From Halococcoides cellulosivorans (GTDB lineage: Archaea > Halobacteriota > Halobacteria > Halobacteriales > Haloarculaceae): 64,000 nucleotides of DNA. The notes below the pieces were generated by a model. That model was not told the origin of the DNA, did not search any database, and saw only the letters and a list, made by a program, of their open reading frames with translations. Both the position numbers and the translations under genes were made by a program. Numbering within the stretch: the stretch's first letter is position 1; every line of letters starts with the position of its first letter. The stretch is taken from NCBI RefSeq assembly GCF_003058365.1, contig NZ_CP028858.1, forward strand, positions 1,972,836-2,036,835, given 5' to 3'. Below are positions 49,770 through 58,605 of this stretch, in pieces.

Positions 49770-50138
49770 ATGGACGTGTTGGTGGGGGTCGGCGGAACGA
49801 CGGCCTCCTGGGACGCACTCGAAGAGACTGCCGAGCGGGCCCGCGTCGCGGGCGACGCGGTGACCGTCGCGATCTTCGAGACCGACGACGTCGCGGCCGA
49901 CCCTGAGACCGTCGAACGGCGCGCCCGAGAACTGCTCACGGAGGTCGGCATCGACGCCGAGATTCGACACCTCTCCGGCGATCCCGGCGGCGCGCTCGTC
50001 GAACTGGCCGACGGCGAGAGCTTCGATCGACTCGTCCTCGGTGGCTCCTCCCGGAGCAACCTCGGCAAGATTCGGCTGAACTCGATCAGCGAGTTCGTCG
50101 TCCTCAACTCCGAAACCCCGGTGACGCTCATCCGATGA
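49770..50138 (+). CDS. universal stress protein (UspA) family
   Basis: This is a 122-residue Usp-fold protein. MDVLVGVGGTTASWDALEET is the N-terminal strand and helix, and LVLGGSSRSNLGKIRLNSIS with TPVTLIR the C-terminal part. The classic G-x2-G-x9-G-S/T ATP motif is altered here (GGSSRSNLGK), so ATP binding is uncertain. Its stop overlaps the ATG of an acetyltransferase gene (ATGA), tying it to protein or small-molecule acetylation. It is one of three Usp genes in 2 kb, the other two being a divergent pair at 50726-51738. Confidence 0.85.
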   Translation: MDVLVGVGGTTASWDALEETAERARVAGDAVTVAIFETDDVAADPETVERRARELLTEVGIDAEIRHLSGDPGGALVELADGESFDRLVLGGSSRSNLGKIRLNSISEFVVLNSETPVTLIR

Positions 50139-50695
50139 CCGACCGCGATGGATCGTTTCCCGAGACGCCGGCCGGCCCCTTCGAGCGACCGCCACGGTCG
50201 TTTGTGGACGGCGACGGCCAGACGATCGAGTTGGTCGAGACGGACCTCGCCGGCGAGCAGCGCGACGCGGTCGTCGCGATGTACGAGCGGTTCGACCCGG
50301 CCGACCGCGCCCAGGGCATCCCACCGATCGAGCGCGACGCGATCGAGCGGTGGCTCGACGAGTTGATCTGCGAGCACTGTCTGAACGTCGTCGCCCGTGA
50401 CGGCGACCGCGTCATCGGTCACGCCATGGCCGTCCCCGACGAGACCGGGACGCCCGAGACGATCGACGCCTACGAACTCGCGATCTTCGTCGAGAGCGCC
50501 TACCAGAACGTCGGCATCGGGACCGAACTCACGAGTGCGTTGCTGGGCGACGCCGCCGCCGCGGACGTCGAATACGTCTGGCTCACCGTCGAGCGCTGGA
50601 ACGACCCCGCCGTCGCGGTCTACCGCGAGGTCGGCTTCGAAGTCGTCGAATCGACGAGCTTCGAACTCGAAATGGCGATTCGACTCACGGCGTGA
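50135..50695 (+). CDS. GNAT-family N-acetyltransferase
   Basis: This is a 186-residue protein with a GNAT domain from about 50 to 180. VARDGDRVIGHAMAVP are the central strands, ELAIFVESAYQNVGIGTELT carries the acetyl-CoA pyrophosphate loop (Q-N-V-G-I-G), and ERWNDPAVAVYREVGFEVVE is the typical C-terminal motif. The N-terminal 45 residues are acidic/proline-rich with no fold evident. It is translationally coupled to the Usp gene. Substrate unknown. It converges with the second Usp gene after a 30-bp gap. Confidence 0.87.
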   Translation: MTDRDGSFPETPAGPFERPPRSFVDGDGQTIELVETDLAGEQRDAVVAMYERFDPADRAQGIPPIERDAIERWLDELICEHCLNVVARDGDRVIGHAMAVPDETGTPETIDAYELAIFVESAYQNVGIGTELTSALLGDAAAADVEYVWLTVERWNDPAVAVYREVGFEVVESTSFELEMAIRLTA

Positions 50696-50725
50696 TCGGA
50701 TCGCAAACGCCGAACGAACCGACGA

Positions 50726-51178
50726 TTAGACCGACAGCACGGGTTCGCTCGCGTACGAGAGCAGGTGTTGAGAGACACGCCCCAACACGCCGGGGTCTTC
50801 GCTACGGTCGTCGCCGCGCTCGATCACGATGAAGTCGGCGTCGACGTCGTCGGCCCCGTCGAGGACGGCCGTCACGGGGTTCCGCGAGAGCTCAGAGACC
50901 GAAAAGCCCGCCGTCGCGGACTGGGTGACCGGCACGTCGTCCGAGCAGTCCCTGACGGTCTCGTGGACGACTTTCATGAACGCGCGCTGCTGGTTGGCGA
51001 CGGCCTCGGGGTCGAGTCGTCCGCGGGCCAGGCCTCGGACGACGCCCTCTTCGAGGACGTGTAACACGTGGAGGCTGGCGTCGTAGCGCGCAGCGACCTC
51101 GACGGCGTACTCGACGGCCCGTTCGGACCGGTCGGTGGCATCGACGGGAACCAGCACAGTATCGACGTCGACGGGCAT
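50726..51178 (-). CDS. universal stress protein, likely non-ATP type
   Basis: This is a 150-residue Usp. VDTVLVPVDATDRSERAVEY is the N-terminal motif (Asp after strand 1) and VLDGADDVDADFIVIERGDD followed by LGRVSQHLLSYASEPVLSV the C-terminal half. In the ATP-loop position the sequence is ERGDDRSEDPGVLGRVSQ, without the double glycine pair, so it is probably of the type that does not bind ATP. The ATG at 51178 is chosen; an ATG eight codons upstream is weaker. It is divergent with the next Usp gene across a 119-bp spacer that contains A/T-rich ATTCAAAAATCCACC. Confidence 0.87.
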   Translation of the reverse strand: MPVDVDTVLVPVDATDRSERAVEYAVEVAARYDASLHVLHVLEEGVVRGLARGRLDPEAVANQQRAFMKVVHETVRDCSDDVPVTQSATAGFSVSELSRNPVTAVLDGADDVDADFIVIERGDDRSEDPGVLGRVSQHLLSYASEPVLSV

Positions 51179-51297
51179 CGCGTGCCATTGGATCGCGACC
51201 ATTCAAAAATCCACCGTGTTTTGCGGTCGATCGAGAGACTGCGTCGTGGAGATGCGTCTCCGATACCCTGATGTGCGCGGCCGCCGCGAACTGGTGT

Positions 51298-51738
51298 ATG
51301 ATCGACACCGTCGTCCTGACGACCGACGGCTCGGCCAGCGCGGATCGAGCGGTCCGCGTCGCGCTGGACCTGGCCGACCGGTTCGACGCGACGATCCACG
51401 CCCTGTACGTCGTCGACACCGTCGAAGTCGAGGCCTCACCCAAGCAGGTCCGCGAGGACCTCCACGAGGCGCTGCTCGACAGCGGCCACGACGCGCTCGA
51501 CGCCCTCCAGGAGCGCACCGACAGCCAGATCGAGACGGTCGTCCGCGAGGGCGAACCGACCGACGAGATCTGTGCGTACGCCGACGAGATCGACGCCGAC
51601 GTGATCGCGACCGGGACCCGCGGTCGCCACGGCGAGCACGCGCTCCTGCTCGGGAGTGTGGCCGAGAGCGTCGTCCGGCGGGCGACGATGCCCGTGTTGA
51701 CCGTCCGCCAACTCGACGAGGAGGAGGCCGCCGCATGA
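51298..51738 (+). CDS. universal stress protein, ATP-binding type
   Basis: This is a 146-residue Usp with the complete ATP signature GTRGRHGEHALLLGSVAESV (G-x2-G-x9-G-S). The N-terminus is MIDTVVLTTDGSASADRAVR with Asp-Gly-Ser, the centre HALYVVDTVEVEASP, and the end MPVLTVRQLDEEE. It would bind ATP and work in general stress adaptation. The stop overlaps the ATG of the DHH phosphoesterase gene (ATGA), suggesting a functional link with nucleotide turnover. Confidence 0.92.
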   Translation: MIDTVVLTTDGSASADRAVRVALDLADRFDATIHALYVVDTVEVEASPKQVREDLHEALLDSGHDALDALQERTDSQIETVVREGEPTDEICAYADEIDADVIATGTRGRHGEHALLLGSVAESVVRRATMPVLTVRQLDEEEAAA

Positions 51739-52829
51739 ACTGGTCGATCGACGACTGCTCGATCGAACGCCAGTCGATCCTCCCCGGCCAGGGCTTTTTC
51801 GAGCCCAGCGAGGACCGTCCGGCGCTCGATCTGGCCGATGCGGAGTGGGTCGTGATCGCGGACCCCGACGCCGACGGCCTGGCCTGTACCGCGCTCGTCC
51901 GGGCGACCCACGATGGGCAGGTCACGCTCGTCCCGACCGATCCCCACCAGTTGGCCGACCAGCTCGAACGCACCGCCGCAGCCCTCCCGGCCGAGACGCC
52001 AGTCGTGATCTGCGATCTCGCCCCCGACGAGGCGAGCGACCTCGCGGGCCTCGACGCGCTCGTCGAGCAGGCCGAATCGGTCGCCTGGTACGATCACCAC
52101 GAGTGGGACGACGCGTTGGCCGACCAGGTCCGCGCGGCGGGCGTCACGCTCGCGGTGGGCGACTCCGAGACGGTCTGTGCCGCCGATGTCACCGCCGAGC
52201 ACCTGGATGGCGTGCCCGACCACCTCGCGGAACTCGTCGCCGTCACGCGCGATCACGACCTCTGGATCCGCGATGATCCGCGCAGCGACGACCTGGCCGA
52301 CTACGCCCACTGGGCCGACCCAGAGGAGTACATCGCGACCGTCACCGAACACGGGGCGGACCTGCCCGCCGACGTCCAGGCGGTGCTCACCGAGCGCCGC
52401 GAGCGCAAGGCCCAGTTGATCGAGAAGGCCGCCGCCCGCGCCGAGATGCGCGATATCGGGCCCTGGACGGTCGCCGTGACCTACGGCCACTGCTCACAGA
52501 ACGAGGTGGCCGAGCGATTGCGCGAGCGAGGAGCCGACGCCGCAGTGATCGTCAAGCCCGCCGGCAGCGCCTCGATCCGCGGGACCGAGAACTTCGAGCG
52601 GTGTCACGAAGTGGCCGAGGCGGTCGGCGGCGGGGGCCACCCCCGGGCCGCGGGCTGTAAGCCCGACATCTACGACGACCCGCTCGATTACGCTCACCAC
52701 TGGACGACCCGCGGTGCGGTCGCCAAACGGCTCATCCTGGAGGCGTTTCACGACCTCGTTCCGGAGGACGGCGCGGACGGCGATGACAGCGCGAACGTCG
52801 ACACCGAGGACAGTCCTGAAAGCGAGTAG
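51735..52829 (+). CDS. DHH-family phosphoesterase
   Basis: This is a 364-residue protein. The DHH motifs are VIADPDADGLACTALV (motif I), ICDLAPDEAS, and VAWYDHHEWDDAL with the DHH triad; TRDHDLWIRDDPRSDDLADY supplies additional ligands. DHHA1 near the C-terminus contains ENFERCHEVAEAVGGGGHPR with the substrate-binding GGGH. Archaeal relatives include single-strand DNA exonucleases, GAN-type and nanoRNA/cyclic-dinucleotide phosphodiesterases; which one applies is not clear. It is coupled to an ATP-binding Usp. An acidic tail of about 30 residues ends the protein. Confidence 0.88.
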   Translation: MNWSIDDCSIERQSILPGQGFFEPSEDRPALDLADAEWVVIADPDADGLACTALVRATHDGQVTLVPTDPHQLADQLERTAAALPAETPVVICDLAPDEASDLAGLDALVEQAESVAWYDHHEWDDALADQVRAAGVTLAVGDSETVCAADVTAEHLDGVPDHLAELVAVTRDHDLWIRDDPRSDDLADYAHWADPEEYIATVTEHGADLPADVQAVLTERRERKAQLIEKAAARAEMRDIGPWTVAVTYGHCSQNEVAERLRERGADAAVIVKPAGSASIRGTENFERCHEVAEAVGGGGHPRAAGCKPDIYDDPLDYAHHWTTRGAVAKRLILEAFHDLVPEDGADGDDSANVDTEDSPESE

Positions 52830-52840
52830 GGGCCCGACGC

Positions 52841-53866
52841 TCAATCGTCGTCGGTCGGCTCTGGCGTGGCCGGATCGGCCGCCTCGGGATCCGCCTCGTC
52901 CCCGTCGGAATCAGCGAGCGCGGACGCGGCCGTCGCGTCGTCGTCTCTGATCCCGGGCTGTTGCAGCCAGAGGTCACCGAACAACGCGTCCTGTTCCATG
53001 TCGATGACGTCCCGATCACACAGGAAGAGCACGCCCAGATACGTCTGGACGCGAGACGGGCCGGCGTCCTCGATTTCCGCGAACAGCACTTCCGAGCGAC
53101 CCGCCTCGAATTCCGCTTCGATCGCCGCACGCACGTCGTCGAGCAGGTCCTCGATGTGCTCGGCGTGGGTCGTGCCCGTCACGTCCTCGGCGGTCGGTTC
53201 GCCCGCCGCGCGGTCGGCGTCGCCGCTGCGGTAGTCGAGTCGCTGGGTGCCCCGGCGAAACCCCTTTGGGGAGTCGCTGGTGTCGTACTCGCGGGACTCT
53301 TTCCAGCGCGCCTCGCGTTCGATCTCGCGGAGTTCGCGCACGAGTTCGTCGAGCGTCCGGGGCGACCCGCGAGCGCGCTTGCGGTCGATCCGCCGATCGA
53401 TCTCGCGTTCCAGGTCCGCGAACGGGTCGGGCCCGCCCGGTTCGGGTGGGGCTCCCGGTCGGGGCTCGGCCCAGGGGTCCTCGGGGTCGGGTTCGTCCTC
53501 CTCGTCCTCCAGGAGCATCTCGCTTTTCATCCGGACGAGCACGCTCGCGTAGAACAATGCGCGCGCGGACGCCCGGAGGTCGCTCTCGTCCAGGCGATCG
53601 AGAAATCGGTCGGTGACGCGCACGACGTCGATGTCCCAGGGATCGATCTCGCCGTCGTCCGCGAGATCGACGAGCACGTCCACCGGCTGGACCGGGCCCT
53701 CGGTGTCGGCGGTCGCGACCGCGCCGCCGTCCGGCCGTGGCGGACCGAGGGGGTCGCGTCGCTCGTCGCCGTTCCGCTCCGCTGGATGCTCCGACTCCCT
53801 GCGGTCGTCGGCCTCCCGCCCCGCTGGATGCTCTGACTCGCTACGCTCGTCAGGAGCATCAGTCAT
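52841..53866 (-). CDS. scpA: segregation and condensation protein ScpA
   Basis: This is a 341-residue kleisin-like partner of SMC. The N-terminal 50 residues are an acidic, disordered extension with two copies of ESEHPA encoded by a short direct repeat (CCGCTGGATGCTC at 53779-53791 and 53821-53833). The ScpA core has PVDVLVDLADDGEIDPWDID, then DRFLDRLDESDLRASARALF and VRMKSEMLLEDEED. A winged-helix end contains EVLFAEIEDAGPSRVQTYLG and FLCDRDVIDMEQDALFGDLW. It begins eight bases before the smc stop. ScpA bridges SMC heads to form the condensin ring. No scpB is next to it. Confidence 0.92.
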   Translation of the reverse strand: MTDAPDERSESEHPAGREADDRRESEHPAERNGDERRDPLGPPRPDGGAVATADTEGPVQPVDVLVDLADDGEIDPWDIDVVRVTDRFLDRLDESDLRASARALFYASVLVRMKSEMLLEDEEDEPDPEDPWAEPRPGAPPEPGGPDPFADLEREIDRRIDRKRARGSPRTLDELVRELREIEREARWKESREYDTSDSPKGFRRGTQRLDYRSGDADRAAGEPTAEDVTGTTHAEHIEDLLDDVRAAIEAEFEAGRSEVLFAEIEDAGPSRVQTYLGVLFLCDRDVIDMEQDALFGDLWLQQPGIRDDDATAASALADSDGDEADPEAADPATPEPTDDD

Positions 53867-56800
53867 CAGCGGGCACCTCCTCGCTCGACAGGTCGATCCC
53901 GGTGACCTCGCTGACGTTGTCCGCGGTGATCGTGACGCCGATCGCGCGCTCGGAGCGTTCGAGCATCGCGGAGCGGTGACTCACGACGACGAACTGCGCC
54001 TCGCCCGCGAGTTCGTCGACCATCTCCCCGACCAGATCGGCGTTCGCCGCGTCGAGGAAGGCGTCGACCTCGTCGAGCGCGTAGAACGGCGCAGGGTTGT
54101 GCCGCTGGATCGCGAAGATGAAGGCGAGTGCCGTCAGGGACTTCTCGCCGCCGCTCATCGCATCGAGGCGCTGGATCGGCTTGTCGCCGGGCTGGGCTTT
54201 CATCGTCAGGCCCCCCTCGAAAGGATCCTCGTCGTCTTCGAGGTGCAACTGGCCCGTGCCGTTCGAGAGGCGCTCGAAGATGTCCTGAAAGTGGTCGTCG
54301 ATCGCTTCGAACGTTTCGAGGAACGTCTCGCGTTTCTGGGTCTCGTACCCGTCGATGCGGGCGCGGATCTCGTCGGCTTCGGTCCGGAGCGTGTCGCGTT
54401 TCTCTTCGAGATCGTCGAGATCGGCCGCCACCTCGTCGTACTCGTCGATCGCGAGCATGTTGACGGGTTCGAGTTCCTCCATCCGGGATTCGAGTTGCCC
54501 GATCTTCGTCCGGACGGTGTGGTGATCGGGAATCTCCTCGGGGTCGTACTCACCGACCTCCGCTTCGATCTCGGCGATTTCGTCGGCGCGGCGCTCGATC
54601 TCGGCCTCGGCGGACTCGATCTCGTCGTCGACACGGTCGCGCTCGCGGCGGGTCGCGTCGCGGGCCTCGCGAGCCTCGTTCAACTCGGCCGATAACTCGT
54701 CGCGCTCGTCTTTCAGTTCGACGAGTTCGGATTCGAGCGCGGCGATCTCGTCCTCGATCGCCTCGATCTCGCCGTCGATCGCCTCGATCTCACTCTCGAT
54801 CTCCTCGATCTCGCGCTCGCGCTCGGCGGCGCGCTCTTTGGCGGCCTCCACGCGGCCCTCCAAGTCCTCGATGGCGTCTTCGGCGTACTCCTTTTCGAGG
54901 GCAAGTTCGTTCAGTCGCGCGTCACGGTCATCGATCGCGGATTTCCGGTCGGCAATCTCGGCGCGTAACTCGTCGGCGCGCTCGGTGAGTTCGGCGAGTC
55001 GAGAGTCCTCGATGTCGGCTTTCAGATCGGCGATGTCGTCTTCGATCGCTGCGATCGTCTCGCGCTTCTCGCTGATCTGGGCGTCTAACTCGTCCATCTC
55101 GTCGGCGACGGCCTCGCGTTCGGCCTCGATCTCGTCGAGACGGGATTCGAGGTCGTCGATTTTGCCTTCCAGCGCGTCGCGTTCGTCTTCGAGGTCGTCG
55201 ATCTCGCGTTCGACGTCGCGCAGTTGCTCGGTCGCGTCGGCCTTCCGGTCGCGGGCGTCTTCGATGCGCCCCTCGACGTCCCGAAGCTGTTCGCGCAGGT
55301 CGCGACGCTGGTCTTCGAGGTCGTTGATCCGACTGGCGACACGGTCGAGTTGCCCGCGACTCCCCGAAAAGGAGTGCCGAGACCCACTGGTCGACCCACC
55401 GGTCATCGCGCCGCTCTTCTCGACGAGATCACCCTCCAGCGTGACGATGCGGAGTTGGCCCATCAGTGCGCGCGCGGTCGCCATGTCCTCGACGACGACG
55501 GTGTCACCGACGACGTACTCGAAGATAGAGCGATACTCGGGGTCGAAATCCAGGAGTTCGACCGCGAAGTCGATCACGCCCGGATCGTCGGGGAGCCGAG
55601 GGAGCGATCGGTCCTCCATCTCGGTGATCGGAAGCACGGTCGCCCGGCCGGCATTCCGCTGTTTGAGGTGGTCGATACAGCGTTCACCGACCGAATCGTC
55701 GTCGACGACGACGTTGGCCATTCGCCCGCCGGCGGCAGTCTCCAGCGCGGTCGCGTACTGGGGGTCGACGCTCGCGAGGCGCGCGACCGGGCCGTGGACG
55801 CCCTCGATGTCGGCGTCGAGCAGGGTCGTCACCGCGCGGCCGAAGGAGCCGTCGCCCGACTCCTCGGCGGTGGCTTCGAGGCGGGCGTACTCCTCCTGGG
55901 CGGCCGAGAGGTCGTCTTCGACGGTGTCCAGATCTGACTGGATCGACTCGCGGTCGTCTTGTAGATCTTCGATGACCTCCTCGATCGTCTCGCGATTCTG
56001 CTCGGCTTTCCGACGTTCGTCGGCCAGCGCGGCGATCTCGGTCTCGATCTCGGGGACGCGCTCGCGGGCCTCCGCGAGGTCGTCCTCGATCTCCTCCTGT
56101 TCGTCCGAGCGGCGGCGTGCCTCGTCGATCAGACGGTCCTGCTCGCGCTGGAGTTCGTTTTGCTCGGCCTTGGCGTCCTCCAGATCGGCCTTGCGGTCCT
56201 CCAGGCGCTCGCGAATTGCCTGGACGGTGTCGTCGAGCGCGTCGATCTCGGACTCGACGGTCTCCAGTTCCGCCTCGAAGTCCTGGCGTTCGGCCGCCAG
56301 CGAGGATTTCTCGACTTTCAGATCGCGGATGTCACTCGTGAGTTCCTCGACGGTCTCCTGTTTCCGGTCGATCTCGACGAACGCCTCGCGGCGCTCGCTC
56401 TCGGCGTCTTCGATGGCCTCCTCGGCGGCGGCCCGGCGGTCGGCCAGTCGCGAGCGCTCGCCTTTGAGCTCCTCGATCTCGCGTTTGAGTTCGAGCTGTT
56501 CGTCCTCGCCTTTCCGCTGGATCTCCGCTTCGAGATCGCCCAGCTCGTCTTCGAGGCGCTCCACGCGGGCATCGCGCTCCTCGAAATCCGCGACGATTCC
56601 CTCGCGGCGCTCCTGGAGCTCTTCGAGGTCGGCCTCGCGATCGACGAGTTGCTCGCGTTTCCGTTCGAGTTTCGCCGCGCGCTCGTAGGTCTCGTAGGTC
56701 TCCTTTTCCTCGCGGAGCTCCTGGTATTCGAGTGCGGTCTCGCGTTCGTCTTCGAGTTGCTCCAGCCGATCGGTCTTCTCTTCGATGCGGAGATCGGCCT

Positions 56801-57428
56801 CCTCGATGCGTTCCTCGACGGTTTCGAGTTCCTCGAAGGCCTGGGCTTTCTTCTCGTCGAACTCGGCGACGCCCGCGATCTCGTCGATGATCTCCCGGCG
56901 CGTCCCCGCGGTCATGTTGATGATCTCGGTGACGTCGCCCTGCATCACGACGTTGTACCCTTCGGGCGCGATCCCCGCCTGCGCGAGCAGGTCCTGGATG
57001 TCCGAGAGGTTGACCGAGCGGTCGTTGATGTAGTAGTAGGAGTAGTAGTTGTCCTCGGTCTCTTTGACCCGCCGGCGGATCGCGATGGTCTCGACGTCAC
57101 CGATCTTGTCGGTCCCGGCGGCCGAGACGACCTGCTGGCGGTCGAGCGTGCCGTCCGCGTTGTTGAGGACGACCTCGACGGTCGCCTCCCGTGGGCCACT
57201 CGTGTCCGACTCGCCGTGGTGACCCGGGTTGTAGATCAGGTCGGTGAGTTTCTCCGCGCGGATGCCCGAGGTGCGGGCGAGTCCGAGCGCGAACAGCACG
57301 CCGTCGATGATGTTCGATTTGCCCGACCCGTTGGGCCCGCTGATCGTCGTGAAGTCCTCGTAGAAGGGGATCCGCGTCTTCCGGCCGAAGCTCTTGAAAT
57401 TGTCGAGGACGATCGCGTCGATGTGCAT
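53859..57428 (-). CDS. smc: chromosome segregation ATPase SMC
   Basis: This 1189-residue SMC has the full domain order. The N-terminal head carries Walker A (ISGPNGSGKSNIIDGVLFAL, about 30-49). A coiled coil runs about 170-510. The hinge (around 515-670) has DIEGVHGPVARLASVDPQYA and the GGSTSGSRHSFSGSRG turn after it. The second coiled coil ends near 1010. The C-terminal head shows the signature MSGGEKSLTALAFIFAIQRH and Walker B PFYALDEVDAFLDAAN, then FVVVSHRSAMLERSERAIGV. It dimerises at the hinge and compacts or segregates DNA. It is transcribed with scpA and preceded by a small coiled-coil gene. Confidence 0.97.
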   Translation of the reverse strand: MHIDAIVLDNFKSFGRKTRIPFYEDFTTISGPNGSGKSNIIDGVLFALGLARTSGIRAEKLTDLIYNPGHHGESDTSGPREATVEVVLNNADGTLDRQQVVSAAGTDKIGDVETIAIRRRVKETEDNYYSYYYINDRSVNLSDIQDLLAQAGIAPEGYNVVMQGDVTEIINMTAGTRREIIDEIAGVAEFDEKKAQAFEELETVEERIEEADLRIEEKTDRLEQLEDERETALEYQELREEKETYETYERAAKLERKREQLVDREADLEELQERREGIVADFEERDARVERLEDELGDLEAEIQRKGEDEQLELKREIEELKGERSRLADRRAAAEEAIEDAESERREAFVEIDRKQETVEELTSDIRDLKVEKSSLAAERQDFEAELETVESEIDALDDTVQAIRERLEDRKADLEDAKAEQNELQREQDRLIDEARRRSDEQEEIEDDLAEARERVPEIETEIAALADERRKAEQNRETIEEVIEDLQDDRESIQSDLDTVEDDLSAAQEEYARLEATAEESGDGSFGRAVTTLLDADIEGVHGPVARLASVDPQYATALETAAGGRMANVVVDDDSVGERCIDHLKQRNAGRATVLPITEMEDRSLPRLPDDPGVIDFAVELLDFDPEYRSIFEYVVGDTVVVEDMATARALMGQLRIVTLEGDLVEKSGAMTGGSTSGSRHSFSGSRGQLDRVASRINDLEDQRRDLREQLRDVEGRIEDARDRKADATEQLRDVEREIDDLEDERDALEGKIDDLESRLDEIEAEREAVADEMDELDAQISEKRETIAAIEDDIADLKADIEDSRLAELTERADELRAEIADRKSAIDDRDARLNELALEKEYAEDAIEDLEGRVEAAKERAAEREREIEEIESEIEAIDGEIEAIEDEIAALESELVELKDERDELSAELNEAREARDATRRERDRVDDEIESAEAEIERRADEIAEIEAEVGEYDPEEIPDHHTVRTKIGQLESRMEELEPVNMLAIDEYDEVAADLDDLEEKRDTLRTEADEIRARIDGYETQKRETFLETFEAIDDHFQDIFERLSNGTGQLHLEDDEDPFEGGLTMKAQPGDKPIQRLDAMSGGEKSLTALAFIFAIQRHNPAPFYALDEVDAFLDAANADLVGEMVDELAGEAQFVVVSHRSAMLERSERAIGVTITADNVSEVTGIDLSSEEVPADD

Positions 57429-57448
57429 GGGCGGGCGAGGCTCCGACT

Positions 57449-57685
57449 CTATGCCACGATGATGTCGTCGGAGTCCTGTTCGTCTTCAGTCTCGGACTCC
57501 TCGGAATTAGATGTGTCGGCCTCGGGGAGGATGTCGTCGCTCTCGGTCGTCGAGACGTCGGCCAGATCGGCGTCGGAGGCCGCTTCGAGGTCCCGAATGC
57601 GTTGCTTGCACTCGATCAACTCATCGGTCAGGCCCGCGACGCTGGCTTCGAGTTCCTGAACGCGCTCCTGCAGGTCCTCGCTCAT
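57449..57685 (-). CDS. small acidic coiled-coil protein upstream of smc
   Basis: This is a 78-residue protein. Residues 1-35 form a coiled coil (MSEDLQERVQELEASVAGLT, then ELIECKQRIRDLEAAS) and the rest is a highly acidic, probably disordered tail (SEESETEDEQDSDDI). It lies 20 bp upstream of smc on the same strand, so it is likely the first gene of the smc-scpA unit. I recall the family as DUF7518, a haloarchaeal companion of smc; this is not verified. A loading or coupling role is only conceivable. Confidence 0.7.
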   Translation of the reverse strand: MSEDLQERVQELEASVAGLTDELIECKQRIRDLEAASDADLADVSTTESDDILPEADTSNSEESETEDEQDSDDIIVA

Positions 57686-57778
57686 ACCAGTCTCTCCGGT
57701 GTCGAGGCCCTTGAACGTGTGTCAGACACGTGTCGGATCGTTGTCTGTCCAGACGGGAGAGACCCGTCGAGAGATCGA

Positions 57779-57976
57779 TCAGGGCGAGACTGCATCCCCA
57801 TCGGCCTCGGCCCCCGCGACGGCGTCGGCCAGCGCCTCCCGACCGTCCATCACGTGGACGTCGAGCGAATCGTCCTCGATGCGGTCACCGCCGTCGTCGG
57901 TCTGCTCGTCGGTCAGCGTCGCCTCGTCGCTGACTGCCATGAACAGATCGCGCAGTTCGTCGGTGTTCGCGGCCAT
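57779..57976 (-). CDS. small acidic conserved protein
   Basis: This is a 65-residue protein, MAANTDELRDLFMAVSDEAT and onward, with a helical start and an Asp/Glu-rich remainder ending GAEADGDAVSP. A TATA-like ATTTATTA (58004-58011 on the reverse strand) lies 28-35 nt upstream of the ATG at 57976, good support for a real leaderless gene. Composition is like small haloarchaeal proteins of unknown function. Nothing else can be said about its role. Confidence 0.65.
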   Translation of the reverse strand: MAANTDELRDLFMAVSDEATLTDEQTDDGGDRIEDDSLDVHVMDGREALADAVAGAEADGDAVSP

Positions 57977-58003
57977 GCGTACCCACGGATTGATAGCGGT
58001 TCG

Positions 58004-58011
58004 TAATAAAT
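58004..58011 (-). promoter_or_regulatory. TATA box of the 65-aa protein gene
   Basis: ATTTATTA on the reverse strand, in a locally A/T-rich tract (GTAATAAATC), sits 28-35 nt before the ATG at 57976. The nearby GGCGG-CGACCA-CCGCC (58020-58035) is an inverted repeat upstream of it. Confidence 0.6.
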
Positions 58012-58083
58012 CTTGTGCTGGCGGCGACCACCGCCGTGGGCGATGCTCACGGTCTAACAGGCCCGAATCGACGCCGACAGGAA

Positions 58084-58605
58084 TCAATCGCGGATCGAGA
58101 ATCGTCGATCCGACTCCGACGGGTCGGTCGAAGCCACAGTGTCGCTCACGTCCTCGCGGTGGACCTGCCAGGTGAACAGACTCTCGAAGACGTAGTTGAC
58201 ACCCATCGCTGCGGCGATGGCGATCGGACTCGCGAGGAGGAACCACCAGTCCGTCCCCGCGAGGACGACCTCGACGGCCATGATCTGGGTCAACACGGTG
58301 TAGACGGTCAACTGGACGGTCACGCCGCCGGACCGAACGAGATGGGACTTGGCGATTCGCGTCGCGAGCGACCGGGGATCCATCGCGCCCTCGTCCGCGA
58401 ACGTCCAGACCTCGTTGACGGCGAACATCACGAGAATCGCCGTCTCGACACCGGCGGCTTTCGCCAGGAGTTCGGGCGCGCCGAACACCAGTCGGAAGAC
58501 CATAAGAACGGCCGTGTCGGCGGCCGCACCGACGATCCCCACGGAGACGAACTGCCCGAATCGGACGCCCGAGAGGAGCGCGCCGAACCGCTCGCGGTCG
58601 ATCAC
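58084..58605 (-). CDS. GtrA-like membrane protein
   Basis: This is a 173-residue protein with four transmembrane helices in the GtrA arrangement: FGQFVSVGIVGAAADTAVLM with the family-typical F-x-x-V-G start, AAGVETAILVMFAVNEVWTF with Asn-Glu, VQLTVYTVLTQIMAVEVVLA, and PIAIAAAMGVNYVFESLFTW with the conserved N-Y. GtrA proteins are thought to flip polyprenyl-linked sugars. The GTG start overlaps the TGA of the glycosyltransferase (GTGA), a pairing seen with DPG synthases that feed glycosylation. Confidence 0.88.
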   Translation of the reverse strand: MIDRERFGALLSGVRFGQFVSVGIVGAAADTAVLMVFRLVFGAPELLAKAAGVETAILVMFAVNEVWTFADEGAMDPRSLATRIAKSHLVRSGGVTVQLTVYTVLTQIMAVEVVLAGTDWWFLLASPIAIAAAMGVNYVFESLFTWQVHREDVSDTVASTDPSESDRRFSIRD

